A stretch of DNA of 64,000 nucleotides from CAIKMD01 sp035605975 (lineage in GTDB: Bacteria; Pseudomonadota; Alphaproteobacteria; ATCC43930; CGMCC-115725): assembly GCA_035605975.1 (NCBI GenBank), contig DATNGG010000123.1, positions 1 through 64,000 of the forward strand, in the 5' to 3' direction. The notes under the pieces were generated by a model. The model saw nothing but the letters and a program-made list of their open reading frames with translations, was not told where the DNA came from and did not search any database. A program made the position numbers and the translations under genes. Below are positions 40,495 through 49,351 of the stretch, piece by piece (within the stretch, counting starts at the first letter, position 1; every line of letters begins with the position of its first letter).

Positions 40495-41295
40495 TCACGC
40501 GACGCGGCGCAGCGCCGCCGCGATGAGCTCGATCCGGCGCTCGATGTCGATGTCGAGCGTCGCGGCAATTTCGAGCCGCCGATCCTCGAAGACATGGACC
40601 TTGGCGCGCCGCCGGCGGCGCCAATCCATCACCGCCGCGTCGCGCCGCGCCAGAAGCTCGGCAAGATCGGGCTTGTAAAGCCCGATCAGCGCCGTCACCC
40701 AGCGATTGACCAGCGGCGCCGCTCCGCCCGGCGCGACCGCGAAACGGTCGAGCATCGCCGCGACATCGGCGGCGACATACCAGGTCTCGCCCGTGACCCA
40801 GCGATTGGTGGCGAAAAAGCGTAGCGGCCTACCGCCCGCTTCCATCGCGATCGCAACGAGATGGGTCCAGGGCTCCGCCTCGCCGCCATCGGCGGTCTCG
40901 GGAGCGGAGGGCTCGAGCGGCGCCTTGGGCGCGGCGGGATTTTCGGCGATCGCGAGCTCGGGCAGAACCAGCGGGCTTATCCCCGCGGGAATGCCGCGGG
41001 CGCGCAGGAAGGTGTGGAAATGCCCGTGCTCGGCCGGGCCCGCGCCGGCATTGCGCTTTGCCGCCGCATCGCTTGCCGGATGCGCGTGATAGAAATACTG
41101 CGCATGGCTTGCCGGATCATAGGCATCGCCGGCGGGGTAGTGTTGCCATTCATAGACGGTCCGCGCCTCGCCGAGCAGGGCGGCGACGACCGACCTACCC
41201 GCCGCCGCCAGCGCCTGTTGCGCATCGCGCAACGCGCCGCCATGCGCTTCCATCGCTTCCAACGCGGCGCGGGACAGTCGGGCGAGATCGACCAT
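40495..41295 (-). CDS. Conserved hypothetical protein (DUF6969-like)
   Basis: A 266-residue soluble protein with a striking aromatic/His-rich stretch: VYEWQHYPAGDAYDPASHAQ, then YFYHAHPAS and EHGHFHTFLRARG. A conserved-looking ATNRWVTGETWYVAADV and a C-terminal basic helix MDWRRRRRAKVHVFEDRRLE follow. This resembles the DUF6969 family from memory; no function is known. The cluster of His, Asp and Glu (DPxSHAQYxYHAHP, EHGHFHTF) could bind a metal. It stands alone, 69 bases upstream of the Mla operon's last gene. Confidence 0.6.
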   Translation of the reverse strand: MVDLARLSRAALEAMEAHGGALRDAQQALAAAGRSVVAALLGEARTVYEWQHYPAGDAYDPASHAQYFYHAHPASDAAAKRNAGAGPAEHGHFHTFLRARGIPAGISPLVLPELAIAENPAAPKAPLEPSAPETADGGEAEPWTHLVAIAMEAGGRPLRFFATNRWVTGETWYVAADVAAMLDRFAVAPGGAAPLVNRWVTALIGLYKPDLAELLARRDAAVMDWRRRRRAKVHVFEDRRLEIAATLDIDIERRIELIAAALRRVA

Positions 41296-41364
41296 CGGAT
41301 TTTTGCGGCACCCCCTGCCGGGGTTATGTCGCGCGGCCGCGCCTCTGGCAAGCGCGCAGCGGCG

Positions 41365-41988
41365 TCAGGAACGAGGGGGCCGCGCCAAGGTCGCCGCGGT
41401 CCAATCGACGATATCGCTCGCGACGCGCCGCCAGGCCGCGTTGGCGGCGCCAACGATCGAGGGCACATCGTTGCGGGCGGCGGGCGCCTCGGCCGCGAAG
41501 CTGCGCGAGGCGATGAAAGTCCGCTCCGGCATGCGCACGAGCTTTGCCGTGATCTCGATTCGCCATTTCGGCGCGCCCTCGCCGCCATAGACCGCCTCGA
41601 AATGCATGACCGTCGAAACCAGAGCGACATTGGCGCGCAGCTCGCCGTTTTGCGGGCCAACGGCGGCGATGCGATCGGCCTTGTCGAAGGACGCGATCAG
41701 CAGCGCCTGGAGCATCGAGGAGAGCCGGTCGGTCCAGGCGGCATCGGCGAAATAATCGAGGCTCGTCGGGCCGCGCGCCAGCGCAATGCGGGTGGTATCG
41801 AGCGCCGCTTCGGCCTCCGGCGCGTCGATGACGAGCTGGGTTGGGACCGCGCGCTGCGGTGCGGAGAACTGGGCCGCGGGGGTCAGGCGATAGAGCTGCG
41901 GCGGCGGCGCCGGCTGCGGCAGGATGCCGCCGCAGCCCGCGAGCGCGAGCGTCGCCAGAGCGGCGAGCGGGAATGCCAGGCGCGTCAT
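41365..41988 (-). CDS. ABC-type transport auxiliary lipoprotein (Mla/PqiC-like)
   Basis: A 207-residue lipoprotein with signal peptide and lipobox (LATLALAGC), followed by the PqiC/YmbA-like domain that begins PPQLYRLTPAAQFSAPQRAV and includes WTDRLSSMLQALLIASFDKA. Such proteins accompany MlaD-type ABC systems in alphaproteobacteria where enterobacteria use MlaC or PqiC. The start overlaps the mlaD stop by four bases, making it the last gene of the mlaE-F-D operon. Probably attached to the outer membrane facing the periplasm. Confidence 0.85.
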   Translation of the reverse strand: MTRLAFPLAALATLALAGCGGILPQPAPPPQLYRLTPAAQFSAPQRAVPTQLVIDAPEAEAALDTTRIALARGPTSLDYFADAAWTDRLSSMLQALLIASFDKADRIAAVGPQNGELRANVALVSTVMHFEAVYGGEGAPKWRIEITAKLVRMPERTFIASRSFAAEAPAARNDVPSIVGAANAAWRRVASDIVDWTAATLARPPRS

Positions 41989-42884
41989 TGCGGGCGGTAT
42001 CCCTGACGACGATCGCCATAGAGCAGCAGCGATGGATCGCGCTCGATCGAGTTCATCGTCCGGTTCATCGTCGCGACCAGCGTGCTGGTCTGCGCCAGAA
42101 GCTGGCGCAGCTCGTCGAGCCCGTTCTGGGTGAAATCCTTGAGCGGCGCGCGGTTGTCGCGGACGAGACCGCGGAAATCGTTCACCGCGTCGCCCGCATT
42201 GGCGGCAAGCGTGTCCACCCGCACAGCAGCGTCGTTGAGGCTCGTGATCGCCTGTTTGAGGTCTTTCATGTCGGCCGCGCCATTGACGATAAGCTGGTCG
42301 ATGTCGTTGCTGTGCGCGGCGGCGACCGCCGTAACCTTGCTGAGATTGTCGAGCGTCGCCGCCAGGGCGGCGCGGTTCTTGTCGTCGAGCGTGTCGGAGA
42401 GGCGCACGGTGAGGTCCGTCACCTTGTTCAAGAGCTGAGGGAAAGAGGCGACCAGCTGCTGGATGTCGGATTCGCGCGACCAGATGATCGGGTTGGGCTC
42501 GGTGCCGGTCATTTGGATGGGCGGCGCGGATTTGCTCCCGGGCGTGACTTCGACGGCCGCGCCGCCGGTCAGCGAGGTGATCTCGATCGAGGCGACCGAA
42601 TCGGAGCGAATCGGCGCATCGGCATCGACCTCGACCGTGACCCGCACGCGGCCCGGATTGTCAGAATCGAGCCCGACGCGCACGACACGGCCGACGGTCA
42701 CGCCGCTGATCCGGACCGGCGAGCCTTGACCGAGTCCGGTGCCGACATAGGCGAAATAGATGTCGTAGCGGGTTTTCGCTTCGTTGAATTGCGCGTGCGC
42801 CAGCCACAGCACGGCGATCACCACGCCGATACTGAGCGCAAGGACGAAGGTTCCGACGGCAACATAGGCGGCGCGGGTTTCCAT
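41985..42884 (-). CDS. mlaD: MlaD-family substrate-binding protein (MCE domain)
   Basis: Inner-membrane-anchored, periplasmic lipid-binding subunit of an Mla-type transporter. The 299-residue protein starts with an anchor (YVAVGTFVLALSIGVVIAVL), followed by the MCE domain (YFAYVGTGLGQGSPVRISGV, VTVEVDADAPIRSDSVASIE, LTGGAAVEVTPGS). A long C-terminal helical/coiled-coil region ends in MNSIERDPSLLLYGDRRQGY, the typical end of alphaproteobacterial MlaD proteins. It begins two bases after mlaF. Longer than E. coli MlaD because of the helical tail. Confidence 0.9.
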   Translation of the reverse strand: METRAAYVAVGTFVLALSIGVVIAVLWLAHAQFNEAKTRYDIYFAYVGTGLGQGSPVRISGVTVGRVVRVGLDSDNPGRVRVTVEVDADAPIRSDSVASIEITSLTGGAAVEVTPGSKSAPPIQMTGTEPNPIIWSRESDIQQLVASFPQLLNKVTDLTVRLSDTLDDKNRAALAATLDNLSKVTAVAAAHSNDIDQLIVNGAADMKDLKQAITSLNDAAVRVDTLAANAGDAVNDFRGLVRDNRAPLKDFTQNGLDELRQLLAQTSTLVATMNRTMNSIERDPSLLLYGDRRQGYRPQ

Positions 42885-42885
42885 G

Positions 42886-43701
42886 CTAGTCTCCGTCTCC
42901 CATCACGAGATTTGGCCGCGCAGCGCGTCCCCTCGGCCCGCTGAAATACTCCTTAATCCACGGATCGGTCTCTTGCAGCATCTGATCGAGCGTGCCGAGC
43001 TTGAGCCGGCCGTCGACCAGCACCGCGATGCGGTCGGCGAGCGCGACGAGACTGTCGAGGTCATGCGTCACCATCATCACCGCGAGGCCGAGGCTTTTCT
43101 GCAGATCGCGGAGCAGCATGTCGAAGGCCGAGGCGGCGATCGGATCGAGGCCGGCGGTCGGCTCGTCGAGGAACAGCAGCGCCGGATCGAGCGCCAGCGC
43201 GCGCGCCAGGCCCGCGCGCTTGCGCATGCCGCCCGAAAGCTGCGCCGGATATTTCCCCGCCGTGTCGGGTGGCAGACCGACCAGCGCGATCTTCAGCTCG
43301 GCGATGGTTTCCATCAGCGGCTTGGGCAGGTCGAGCTGCTGCTTCAGCGGCACCTCGATGTTCTCGGCGACGGTGAGCGAGCTGAACAGCGCGCCGTCCT
43401 GAAACAGCACGCCCCAACGCGCCTCGACGCTGCGGAACGCGGCGGGATCGAGCGCGGCGGGGTTGCGCCCGAACACCTCGACGGTTCCCTGGCTTGGGCG
43501 GATGAGGCCCAAGATCGCCCGCAGCAGGACGGATTTGCCCGCGCCCGAGGCGCCGACCACGGCCAGAACCTCGCCCGCATGCAAATCGAGATCGATCTGG
43601 CGGTGGAGAATCCGGCCGCCGATGCGGGTCTCGAGCCCGCGGACGCGCAGGATCGGCGCGTCAGATGTTGAGCTGGGCGAAAATGATTGAGAAGGCGGCA
43701 T
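42886..43701 (-). CDS. mlaF: MlaF-type ABC transporter ATP-binding protein
   Basis: Cytoplasmic ATPase of the lipid transporter, 271 residues. Walker A is VVGASGAGKSVLLRAILGL, the signature AQLSGGMRKRAGLARALALD and Walker B ALLFLDEPTAGLDPIAASAF, with the switch His in MVTHDLDSL. The LSGGMRKR form is diagnostic of MlaF. The ATG at 43701 is preferred over a TTG one codon upstream. The gene begins 41 bases inside the end of mlaE, an unusually long coupling overlap. Confidence 0.92.
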   Translation of the reverse strand: MPPSQSFSPSSTSDAPILRVRGLETRIGGRILHRQIDLDLHAGEVLAVVGASGAGKSVLLRAILGLIRPSQGTVEVFGRNPAALDPAAFRSVEARWGVLFQDGALFSSLTVAENIEVPLKQQLDLPKPLMETIAELKIALVGLPPDTAGKYPAQLSGGMRKRAGLARALALDPALLFLDEPTAGLDPIAASAFDMLLRDLQKSLGLAVMMVTHDLDSLVALADRIAVLVDGRLKLGTLDQMLQETDPWIKEYFSGPRGRAARPNLVMGDGD

Positions 43702-44809
43702 CAAAAATGATCACCAGAAAGATCGATTCGACCACCGAGAGCGTCGTGAGGCGCCCGACGCTTTCGGCGCTGCGCGTCACCGCCAGGCCTTCGCGGCAGC
43801 CGATCAGCGCGATGCAGACCGCGAAGAACGGCGCCTTCAGAATCCCCAGCCAAAAGCTCCATCCCGTGATCGCCCCTCGAAGCTGCTGCAAGAAGAGCGG
43901 CAACGGGATGCCGAGCGACAAGTCGCAGATGAACGCACCCCCGACCATCCCCATCACGTTGGCATAGAAAGTGAGCAGCGGCAATGTCACGGCGAGCGCG
44001 CACAAACGCGGCAGGACGAGCACCTCGATCGGATCGAGGCCGAGCGTCGTCATGGCGTCGATCTCTTCGTTGACCTGCATCGTGCCGATCTCGGCGGTGA
44101 AGGCGCTGCCCGAGCGGCCGGCGACGATGATCGCGGTCAACAGCACGCCAAGCTCGCGCGCGAAGGCGAGGCCGAGCAGATTGACGGTGAAAATCTCGGC
44201 GCCGTAATAGCGCAGCTGATCGGCGCCCTGATAGGCGAAGACGATGCCGACGAGAAAGGACAGGAGTCCGACGATCGGCAGGGCGGTGCTGCCGGTGCGC
44301 TGCATATGGCTGACAAAGGCAACGAAGCGGAAGCGCCCGGGATGGCGCAGCGTGCCAAGGCCGGTGATGACGACGAGGCCGAAGAAATCGAGCCCGCTGG
44401 CGATCTGGCGAATGGCGCTGCTGGTGATGCGCCCGAGCTCCGCAAGGAGATCGATCGGGCCGGCGCGCCGCTCGGGCGCCGCCGGCGCCGTTGCGCGGGC
44501 GAATTTCTCGGCCTGGCGCAGCAGCGGCGAAAACCGCGCATCGAGATGCTCGATCGTCGCCGCGGCCCCTCGACTCTCCAGCACGGCCACGAGACGCAGC
44601 AACAGCCATGCGCCGACCGTGTCGAGCGCCTCGACCTTGCTGCAATCGATCGCGACCCGCCGCGGCGGCGCCGCGCTCTCGAAGGCGCGGTCCAGCACTT
44701 TGAGCCGTGCATCGAGCAAGGCCGCGCTCGAGACGAGCCAGCGGCCGCCGGCGGCGAGGTCCAGACCTGGCCCCGCGCGTTTCGCCTCGATCCAAGCTTC
44801 CTCGGCCAT
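43661..44809 (-). CDS. mlaE: MlaE-type ABC permease with N-terminal STAS-like domain
   Basis: Inner-membrane permease of the lipid transporter, 382 residues. Residues about 20-110 form a STAS-like (MlaB-like) domain with RRVAIDCSKVEALDTVGAWL. The MlaE domain follows with about five membrane segments, including QVNEEIDAMTTLGLDPIEVL, the coupling loop typical of the family, and ARELGVLLTAIIVAGRSGSA. The fusion means no separate mlaB is needed. The ATG at 44809 gives MAEEAWIEAKRAG; a GTG at 44863 is an alternative start. It is divergent from apt. Confidence 0.9.
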   Translation of the reverse strand: MAEEAWIEAKRAGPGLDLAAGGRWLVSSAALLDARLKVLDRAFESAAPPRRVAIDCSKVEALDTVGAWLLLRLVAVLESRGAAATIEHLDARFSPLLRQAEKFARATAPAAPERRAGPIDLLAELGRITSSAIRQIASGLDFFGLVVITGLGTLRHPGRFRFVAFVSHMQRTGSTALPIVGLLSFLVGIVFAYQGADQLRYYGAEIFTVNLLGLAFARELGVLLTAIIVAGRSGSAFTAEIGTMQVNEEIDAMTTLGLDPIEVLVLPRLCALAVTLPLLTFYANVMGMVGGAFICDLSLGIPLPLFLQQLRGAITGWSFWLGILKAPFFAVCIALIGCREGLAVTRSAESVGRLTTLSVVESIFLVIIFDAAFSIIFAQLNI

Positions 44810-44921
44810 GCCCTGCGTCGTTCTTTCCTGCGTCGCGGCAAGCGCCCGATTGAGCTTTCGCACGCCACGAAGTCGGGTAGATTAGCGGTTCTTTCGTCCG
44901 CGCGACACAAGGAGCCGAGCC

Positions 44922-45437
44922 GTGGATTTGAAGCAGCATGTCCGGGGCATTCCCGATTTCCCGAAGCCCGGGATCCTGTTCTACGATATCTCGACGCTGC
45001 TGAAGCATCCCGACGCCTGGCACGAGACCATCCGCCAGCTGGTCCAGGCACTGAAGCCGCTCGAGCCCGACCTCCTCGCCGGCATCGAGTCGCGCGGCTT
45101 TCTCCTCGCCGCGCCGGTCGCTTTTGCGCTCAATCGCGGCTTCGTCATGATCCGCAAGAAGGGCAAGCTGCCCGGTCCCACCATTCCGCACACCTATGAT
45201 CTCGAATACGGCACCGACACGGTCGAGATTCAGTCGGACGCGATCACCGCCGGCCAGCGCGTCGCGGTGGTCGACGACCTGCTCGCCACCGGCGGCACCA
45301 TGGCCGCCGCCGTGCGGCTCTGCCGCATGGTCGGCGCCAATGTCATTGGCACCGCCTTCATCATCGAGCTGAACTTCCTCAACGGCCGCACCCGCCTCGA
45401 CGTTCCCGTCACCTCGCTGCTGCGCTACGAGTCCTAG
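44922..45437 (+). CDS. apt: Adenine phosphoribosyltransferase
   Basis: Salvages adenine to AMP using PRPP. The 171-residue protein has VRGIPDFPKPGILFYDISTL, the flexible loop region GFVMIRKKGKLPGPTIPHTY, SIn-like DTVEIQSDAITAGQRV and the PRPP loop VAVVDDLLATGGTMAAA. The start is GTG at 44922 with AAGGAG about eight bases before it. Its 3' end overlaps the convergent permease gene by 29 bases. Adenine made by MtnP (encoded at 16992-17864) is a natural substrate. Confidence 0.96.
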   Translation: MDLKQHVRGIPDFPKPGILFYDISTLLKHPDAWHETIRQLVQALKPLEPDLLAGIESRGFLLAAPVAFALNRGFVMIRKKGKLPGPTIPHTYDLEYGTDTVEIQSDAITAGQRVAVVDDLLATGGTMAAAVRLCRMVGANVIGTAFIIELNFLNGRTRLDVPVTSLLRYES

Positions 45438-46221
45438 CGAGGATCCGGCCGGCGACGAGGATCGCCAGCGCGACGAACACCAGCAGGAGCGTTGCGAGCG
45501 CGTTGATCTGCGGGCTGACGCCCAGGCGCACGCTCGAGAAGATCACCATCGGCAAAGTCGTCGCCGAGGGGCCGGTGGTAAAGCTCGCAATCACCAGATC
45601 GTCGAGCGAGAGGGTGAAGGCGAGCAGCCAGCCCGCAGCGAGGGCCGGCGCGATCAGCGGCAAGGTGATCGCGCCAAAGACCTTTGAGGGCCGTGCGCCG
45701 AGATCGAGCGCCGCTTCCTCGAGCGAGCGATCGAAGGCGGCGAGCCGCGCCTCGACCACGACCGAGACATAGGCCATGCCGAGCGTCACATGCGCGATGA
45801 CGATGGTCAGAACGCCGCGGCCGCGCGGCCAGCCGATCGCCTCTTCGAGCGCGACGAACAGCAGCAGCAGCGAGAGGCCGGTGATTACCTCGGGCATGAC
45901 GAGCGGCCCGGTCAGGAGCGCGCCGAAGAGGGTGCGGCCGGCAAAGCGCCGGTAGCGCGCCAGCGCGAAGCCGGCGAGCGTGCCGAGGATGAGAGCGCCG
46001 GTCGCGGCGAGGAGCGCGACCTCGAAGCTCGTCAGCGCCGCGCTCTTGATCTGCTCGTTCTCCAAGAGCGCGCCGTACCAGCGCGTCGAGAACCCGGCCC
46101 AGACGGTGACGAGCCGCGAGGCGTTGAAGGAATAAACGACGACCGACAGGATCGGCCCGTAAAGGAAGGCGAATCCCAACAGCAGCATCGCGGCGAGAAA
46201 CGGCGACAAGCGTCCGCTCAT
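45409..46221 (-). CDS. Spermidine/putrescine-type ABC permease (PotI/PotC-like)
   Basis: A 270-residue inner-membrane permease with six segments. The BPD motif, EEAALDLGARPSKVFGAITL followed by PLIAPALAAGW, is the EAA loop contacting the ATPase. The gene is third after the ATP-binding and PotH-like genes and couples with the latter by a four-base overlap. Its last 29 bases overlap the end of apt on the other strand. With its neighbours it forms a complete importer for polyamines or a related cation. Confidence 0.9.
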   Translation of the reverse strand: MSGRLSPFLAAMLLLGFAFLYGPILSVVVYSFNASRLVTVWAGFSTRWYGALLENEQIKSAALTSFEVALLAATGALILGTLAGFALARYRRFAGRTLFGALLTGPLVMPEVITGLSLLLLFVALEEAIGWPRGRGVLTIVIAHVTLGMAYVSVVVEARLAAFDRSLEEAALDLGARPSKVFGAITLPLIAPALAAGWLLAFTLSLDDLVIASFTTGPSATTLPMVIFSSVRLGVSPQINALATLLLVFVALAILVAGRILARTRSAAAR

Positions 46222-47114
46222 GCGCTCTCCGCCGTCAAATAGCGCCGCAGCAGCCCCATCGGCACCACCAGAAGAGCGAGCATCGCCACCGCCACCGAGG
46301 CCGCGAGCGGCCAGTCGCGGTTGGTGAAGAACTCGTCCCACAGCACTTTGCCGATCATCAGCGTGTTGGGACCGCCCAAGAGATCGGGAATGATGAACTC
46401 GCCGCACATCGGGATGAAGACGAGAAGGCAGCCGGCGATCACGCCCGGCAGGGAGAGCGGGAAAGTCACGCGCCAAAACGCGCGCGCCGGACGGCAGCCG
46501 AGATCGAACGCCGCCTCGATCAGCGCCGGATCGAGCTTCTCGAGCGCCGCATAGAGCGGCAGAACCATGTAGGGCAGATAGGAATAGGTGAGGCCGACAT
46601 AGATCGCGAAGGCGTTGTCGATGAGCGGCAGCGGCTGCTGCACGAGGCCGAGATCGAGAAGCAGATTGTTGATGAGGCCGTTGCCCTTGAGGAGCCCGAT
46701 CCAGGCATAGACGCGGATGAGGAAGCTCGTCCAGAACGGCAGGACGACGAGCAGCAGCAGCGCGTTGCGCCAGCGCGCCGGCGCGCGGACGATGCCATAA
46801 GCGAGCGGATAGCCGAGGAGAAGGCAGAGCAGCGTGCCCGCCGCGGCAAAGCCGATGGCGTTCAGGTAGGCGCGGACATAAAGGCTGTCGCTCAGGAGGA
46901 AGAGATAATTCGCCGCGCTCGCATGCAGCCTGCCATCGGCGAGGAGCGGCGTATAGGGCGGAATCCGCATCGCCTGCTCGGCAAGGCTGATCTTGAGTAC
47001 GATGGCGAAGGGCGCGAGGAAGAAGAGCGCGAGCCAGCCATAGGGCAGCGCCACCACCCCGAGCCGGCGCAGCCGGTCGGAGGCGCGCCGAGCGGCGTCC
47101 GGCGCGGCGCTCAC
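46218..47114 (-). CDS. Spermidine/putrescine-type ABC permease (PotH/PotB-like)
   Basis: A 298-residue inner-membrane permease with six segments (LPYGWLALFFLAPFAIVLKI at the start). The EAA loop is EAAFDLGCRPARAFWRVTFP followed by LSLPGVIAGCLLVF. FTNRDWPLAASVAVAML near the end is a typical PotH feature. GTG start (minus strand 47112-47114) overlaps the ATPase stop by four bases (GTGA), and its own stop overlaps the next permease by four. It pairs with the PotI-like subunit as a heterodimer. Confidence 0.9.
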   Translation of the reverse strand: MSAAPDAARRASDRLRRLGVVALPYGWLALFFLAPFAIVLKISLAEQAMRIPPYTPLLADGRLHASAANYLFLLSDSLYVRAYLNAIGFAAAGTLLCLLLGYPLAYGIVRAPARWRNALLLLVVLPFWTSFLIRVYAWIGLLKGNGLINNLLLDLGLVQQPLPLIDNAFAIYVGLTYSYLPYMVLPLYAALEKLDPALIEAAFDLGCRPARAFWRVTFPLSLPGVIAGCLLVFIPMCGEFIIPDLLGGPNTLMIGKVLWDEFFTNRDWPLAASVAVAMLALLVVPMGLLRRYLTAESA

Positions 47115-48205
47115 GGCTCCAGCACCAACCCGGCCTCGCGCGCCCAGCCCAAAGCGACCGCCTCGCCGGGCGCGAAGGGCGCGCCCATGCGGCGCTCGGC
47201 ATTGGCGAGGGTCACGCGCAGGATTTTGCCGGTCGGCAATTCGATCTCGACATCGGACGCTTCGCCGCGATAAGCGAGCGCGCGCACTCGCCCCGACAGC
47301 GCATTCGCCCAGCGCGGATCGGGGCTTGGCGCGAGCGCGATCTTCTCGGGCCGCAGCGCCAGCGCGACCGCGGTGCCGGGCGCAAGCGCGCGCTCATGCG
47401 CAACCGAGAGCGCGCCGCCCGCCTCCGCACTCTCCAGCGAGAGGACGCCGTTCTCAGCGGCGATCACGCGCGCGGCGATGAGATTGACGGCGCCAAGGAA
47501 GCCGGCAACGAACCGGTTGGCGGGATATTCATAGACCTGGCCGGGCGGTCCCATCTGGACGATACGGCCCTCATTCATCACCGCGACGCGCGAGGCCATG
47601 CTCATCGCCTCGTCCTGGTCGTGCGTCACCATCAGGAAGGTGATGCCGACGCGGCGCTGAATGCGCACCAGCTCGAAGCGGGTTTCCTCGCGCAGCTTGC
47701 GGTCGAGCGCGGTCAGCGGCTCGTCGAGCAGCAAGAGCTTCGGCTCCTTCACCAGCGCCCGCGCGAGCGCGACGCGCTGCTTCTCGCCGCCCGAGAGCTG
47801 GTTGGGCTTGCGCCGAGCCAAGGCACCGAGTTGCACGAGATCGAGCATCGCCGCGACGCGCGCGGCGATCGCGGCGCGCGGCAGCCCGTCCTGGCGCAGG
47901 CCGAAAGCGACATTGTCGAAGACCGTCATGTGCGGGAAGAGCGCATAGGACTGGAACATCATGTTGACCGGCCGCGCATAGGGCGGCACGCCCGCCATGT
48001 CCTGCCCGTCGATGAGGATGCGCCCTTGATCGACCGCCTCGAACCCGGCGAGCAGCCGGAGCAGCGTGGTCTTGCCGCAGCCCGACGGGCCCAGCAGGGC
48101 GAAGAACTCGCCCGATTCGAGCGCAAAGGAGACGCCGGCGACAGCCGGCGACGCCGCGCCCGGATAGCGCTTCACCACCCCTTCGACCGCGAGATGCGAC
48201 ACCAT
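47111..48205 (-). CDS. Spermidine/putrescine-type ABC ATP-binding protein (PotA/PotG-like)
   Basis: A 364-residue ATPase. Walker A is LLGPSGCGKTTLLRLLAGFE, the Q loop region VNMMFQSYALFPHMTVFDNV, the signature NQLSGGEKQRVALARALVKE and Walker B LLLLDEPLTALDRKLREETR, with switch His in MVTHDQDEAMSMA. The C-terminal ~110 residues form a TOBE regulatory domain (ALRPEKIALAPSPDPRWANA). It starts five bases after the substrate-binding protein gene, so the four genes make one operon. Confidence 0.92.
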   Translation of the reverse strand: MVSHLAVEGVVKRYPGAASPAVAGVSFALESGEFFALLGPSGCGKTTLLRLLAGFEAVDQGRILIDGQDMAGVPPYARPVNMMFQSYALFPHMTVFDNVAFGLRQDGLPRAAIAARVAAMLDLVQLGALARRKPNQLSGGEKQRVALARALVKEPKLLLLDEPLTALDRKLREETRFELVRIQRRVGITFLMVTHDQDEAMSMASRVAVMNEGRIVQMGPPGQVYEYPANRFVAGFLGAVNLIAARVIAAENGVLSLESAEAGGALSVAHERALAPGTAVALALRPEKIALAPSPDPRWANALSGRVRALAYRGEASDVEIELPTGKILRVTLANAERRMGAPFAPGEAVALGWAREAGLVLEP

Positions 48206-48210
48206 CGCGG

Positions 48211-49302
48211 CTACTCGCCCGTCTTGATGCGCGTCCAGGCGCGGGTGCGCAGCCGTTCATATTGCGGCGTGACCAGCTTGTCGAAGAAGAGCCGCGCGCG
48301 CACGGCGGCGGGCGGATAGATATTGGGATCGCTCGTTAGCGCCTTCTCCACCAGCGGCGTTGCCGCACGATTGGGATTGGCATAAGCGACCGCGTCGCTG
48401 ATCGCCGCCGCGACCTCGGGGCGCAAAATGTAATCGATGAATTTGAGCGCGTTGCCGGGATGGGGCGCATCGGCAGGGATCGCCATCATGTCGATCCAGA
48501 TCATCGCGCCTTCCTTGGGGATGGTGTAGGCGATAACGATGCCGTTCTTCGCTTCGCGGGCGCGATTGCGCGCCTGGACGATATCGCCGGAATAGCCCCA
48601 GGCGACGCAGAGATCGCCATTGGCGAGGCCGTTGATGTATTCCGAGGAATGGAACTTGCGGATGAAGGGGCGGATCGCCGTCAGCACCGTGGCGGCGCGG
48701 TCGAGATCGGCCGGAGCGCGGCTCAAAGGATCGCCGCCCAAATAGGCGAGCGCCGCGGGGATCATCTCCTGGGCGGAATCGAGCAGCGAGATTCCGCAAG
48801 CGGCCAGCGTCTTGGCATTTTTCGGATCGAAGATCAGCGCCGAGCTGTCGGTTGGCGCGTGATCGCCCAGCGCCGCTTTGACCTTGGCGCGGTTATAGCC
48901 ATAGCCGGTCGTGCCCCACATATAGGGCACGCCATATTGATTGCCGGGATCGGCATTGGCGGCGGCGGCCAAAAGAAGCGGATCGAGATTGCCGTAATTC
49001 TTGAGCTGGCTCTTGTCGATCTTGCGGTAGACGCCCGAGGCGGCCTGGCGCGCGAGATAGGGCGAGGCCGAGGGCACGACGACGTCATAGCCCGAATGCC
49101 CGGCGAGGAGCTTCGCCTCGAGCGTCTCGTTGCTGTCATAGACGTCATAGGTGACCTTGATCCCGGTCGCCTTCTCGAAATTCGCGATGGTGTCGGGCGC
49201 GATGTAATCCGACCAATTGTAGACGTTGAGGCGCGGCTCCTCGGCCGCGGCGGGCGCGGCGGCGACCAGGCACGCGAGAAGGAAGGCGGCGATGCGCAGC
49301 AT
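48211..49302 (-). CDS. Periplasmic polyamine-binding protein (PotF/PotD-like)
   Basis: A 363-residue exported protein with a signal peptide (AAFLLACLVAAAPAAAEE). The mature part has LNVYNWSDYIAPDTIANFEK, YDVVVPSASPYLARQAASGV, VPYMWGTTGYGYNRAKVKAA, CVAWGYSGDIVQARNRARE and MIWIDMMAIPADAPHPGNAL. These match PotF, including Trp and acidic positions that in PotF bind putrescine. As first gene of the operon it probably sets specificity (putrescine/spermidine). A substrate shift within the family cannot be excluded. Confidence 0.92.
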   Translation of the reverse strand: MLRIAAFLLACLVAAAPAAAEEPRLNVYNWSDYIAPDTIANFEKATGIKVTYDVYDSNETLEAKLLAGHSGYDVVVPSASPYLARQAASGVYRKIDKSQLKNYGNLDPLLLAAAANADPGNQYGVPYMWGTTGYGYNRAKVKAALGDHAPTDSSALIFDPKNAKTLAACGISLLDSAQEMIPAALAYLGGDPLSRAPADLDRAATVLTAIRPFIRKFHSSEYINGLANGDLCVAWGYSGDIVQARNRAREAKNGIVIAYTIPKEGAMIWIDMMAIPADAPHPGNALKFIDYILRPEVAAAISDAVAYANPNRAATPLVEKALTSDPNIYPPAAVRARLFFDKLVTPQYERLRTRAWTRIKTGE

Positions 49303-49351
49303 CAGCGATGCCCGGCGCCCGAATCCGAGGCCGGCCGCGAGGAAAGGCGCG

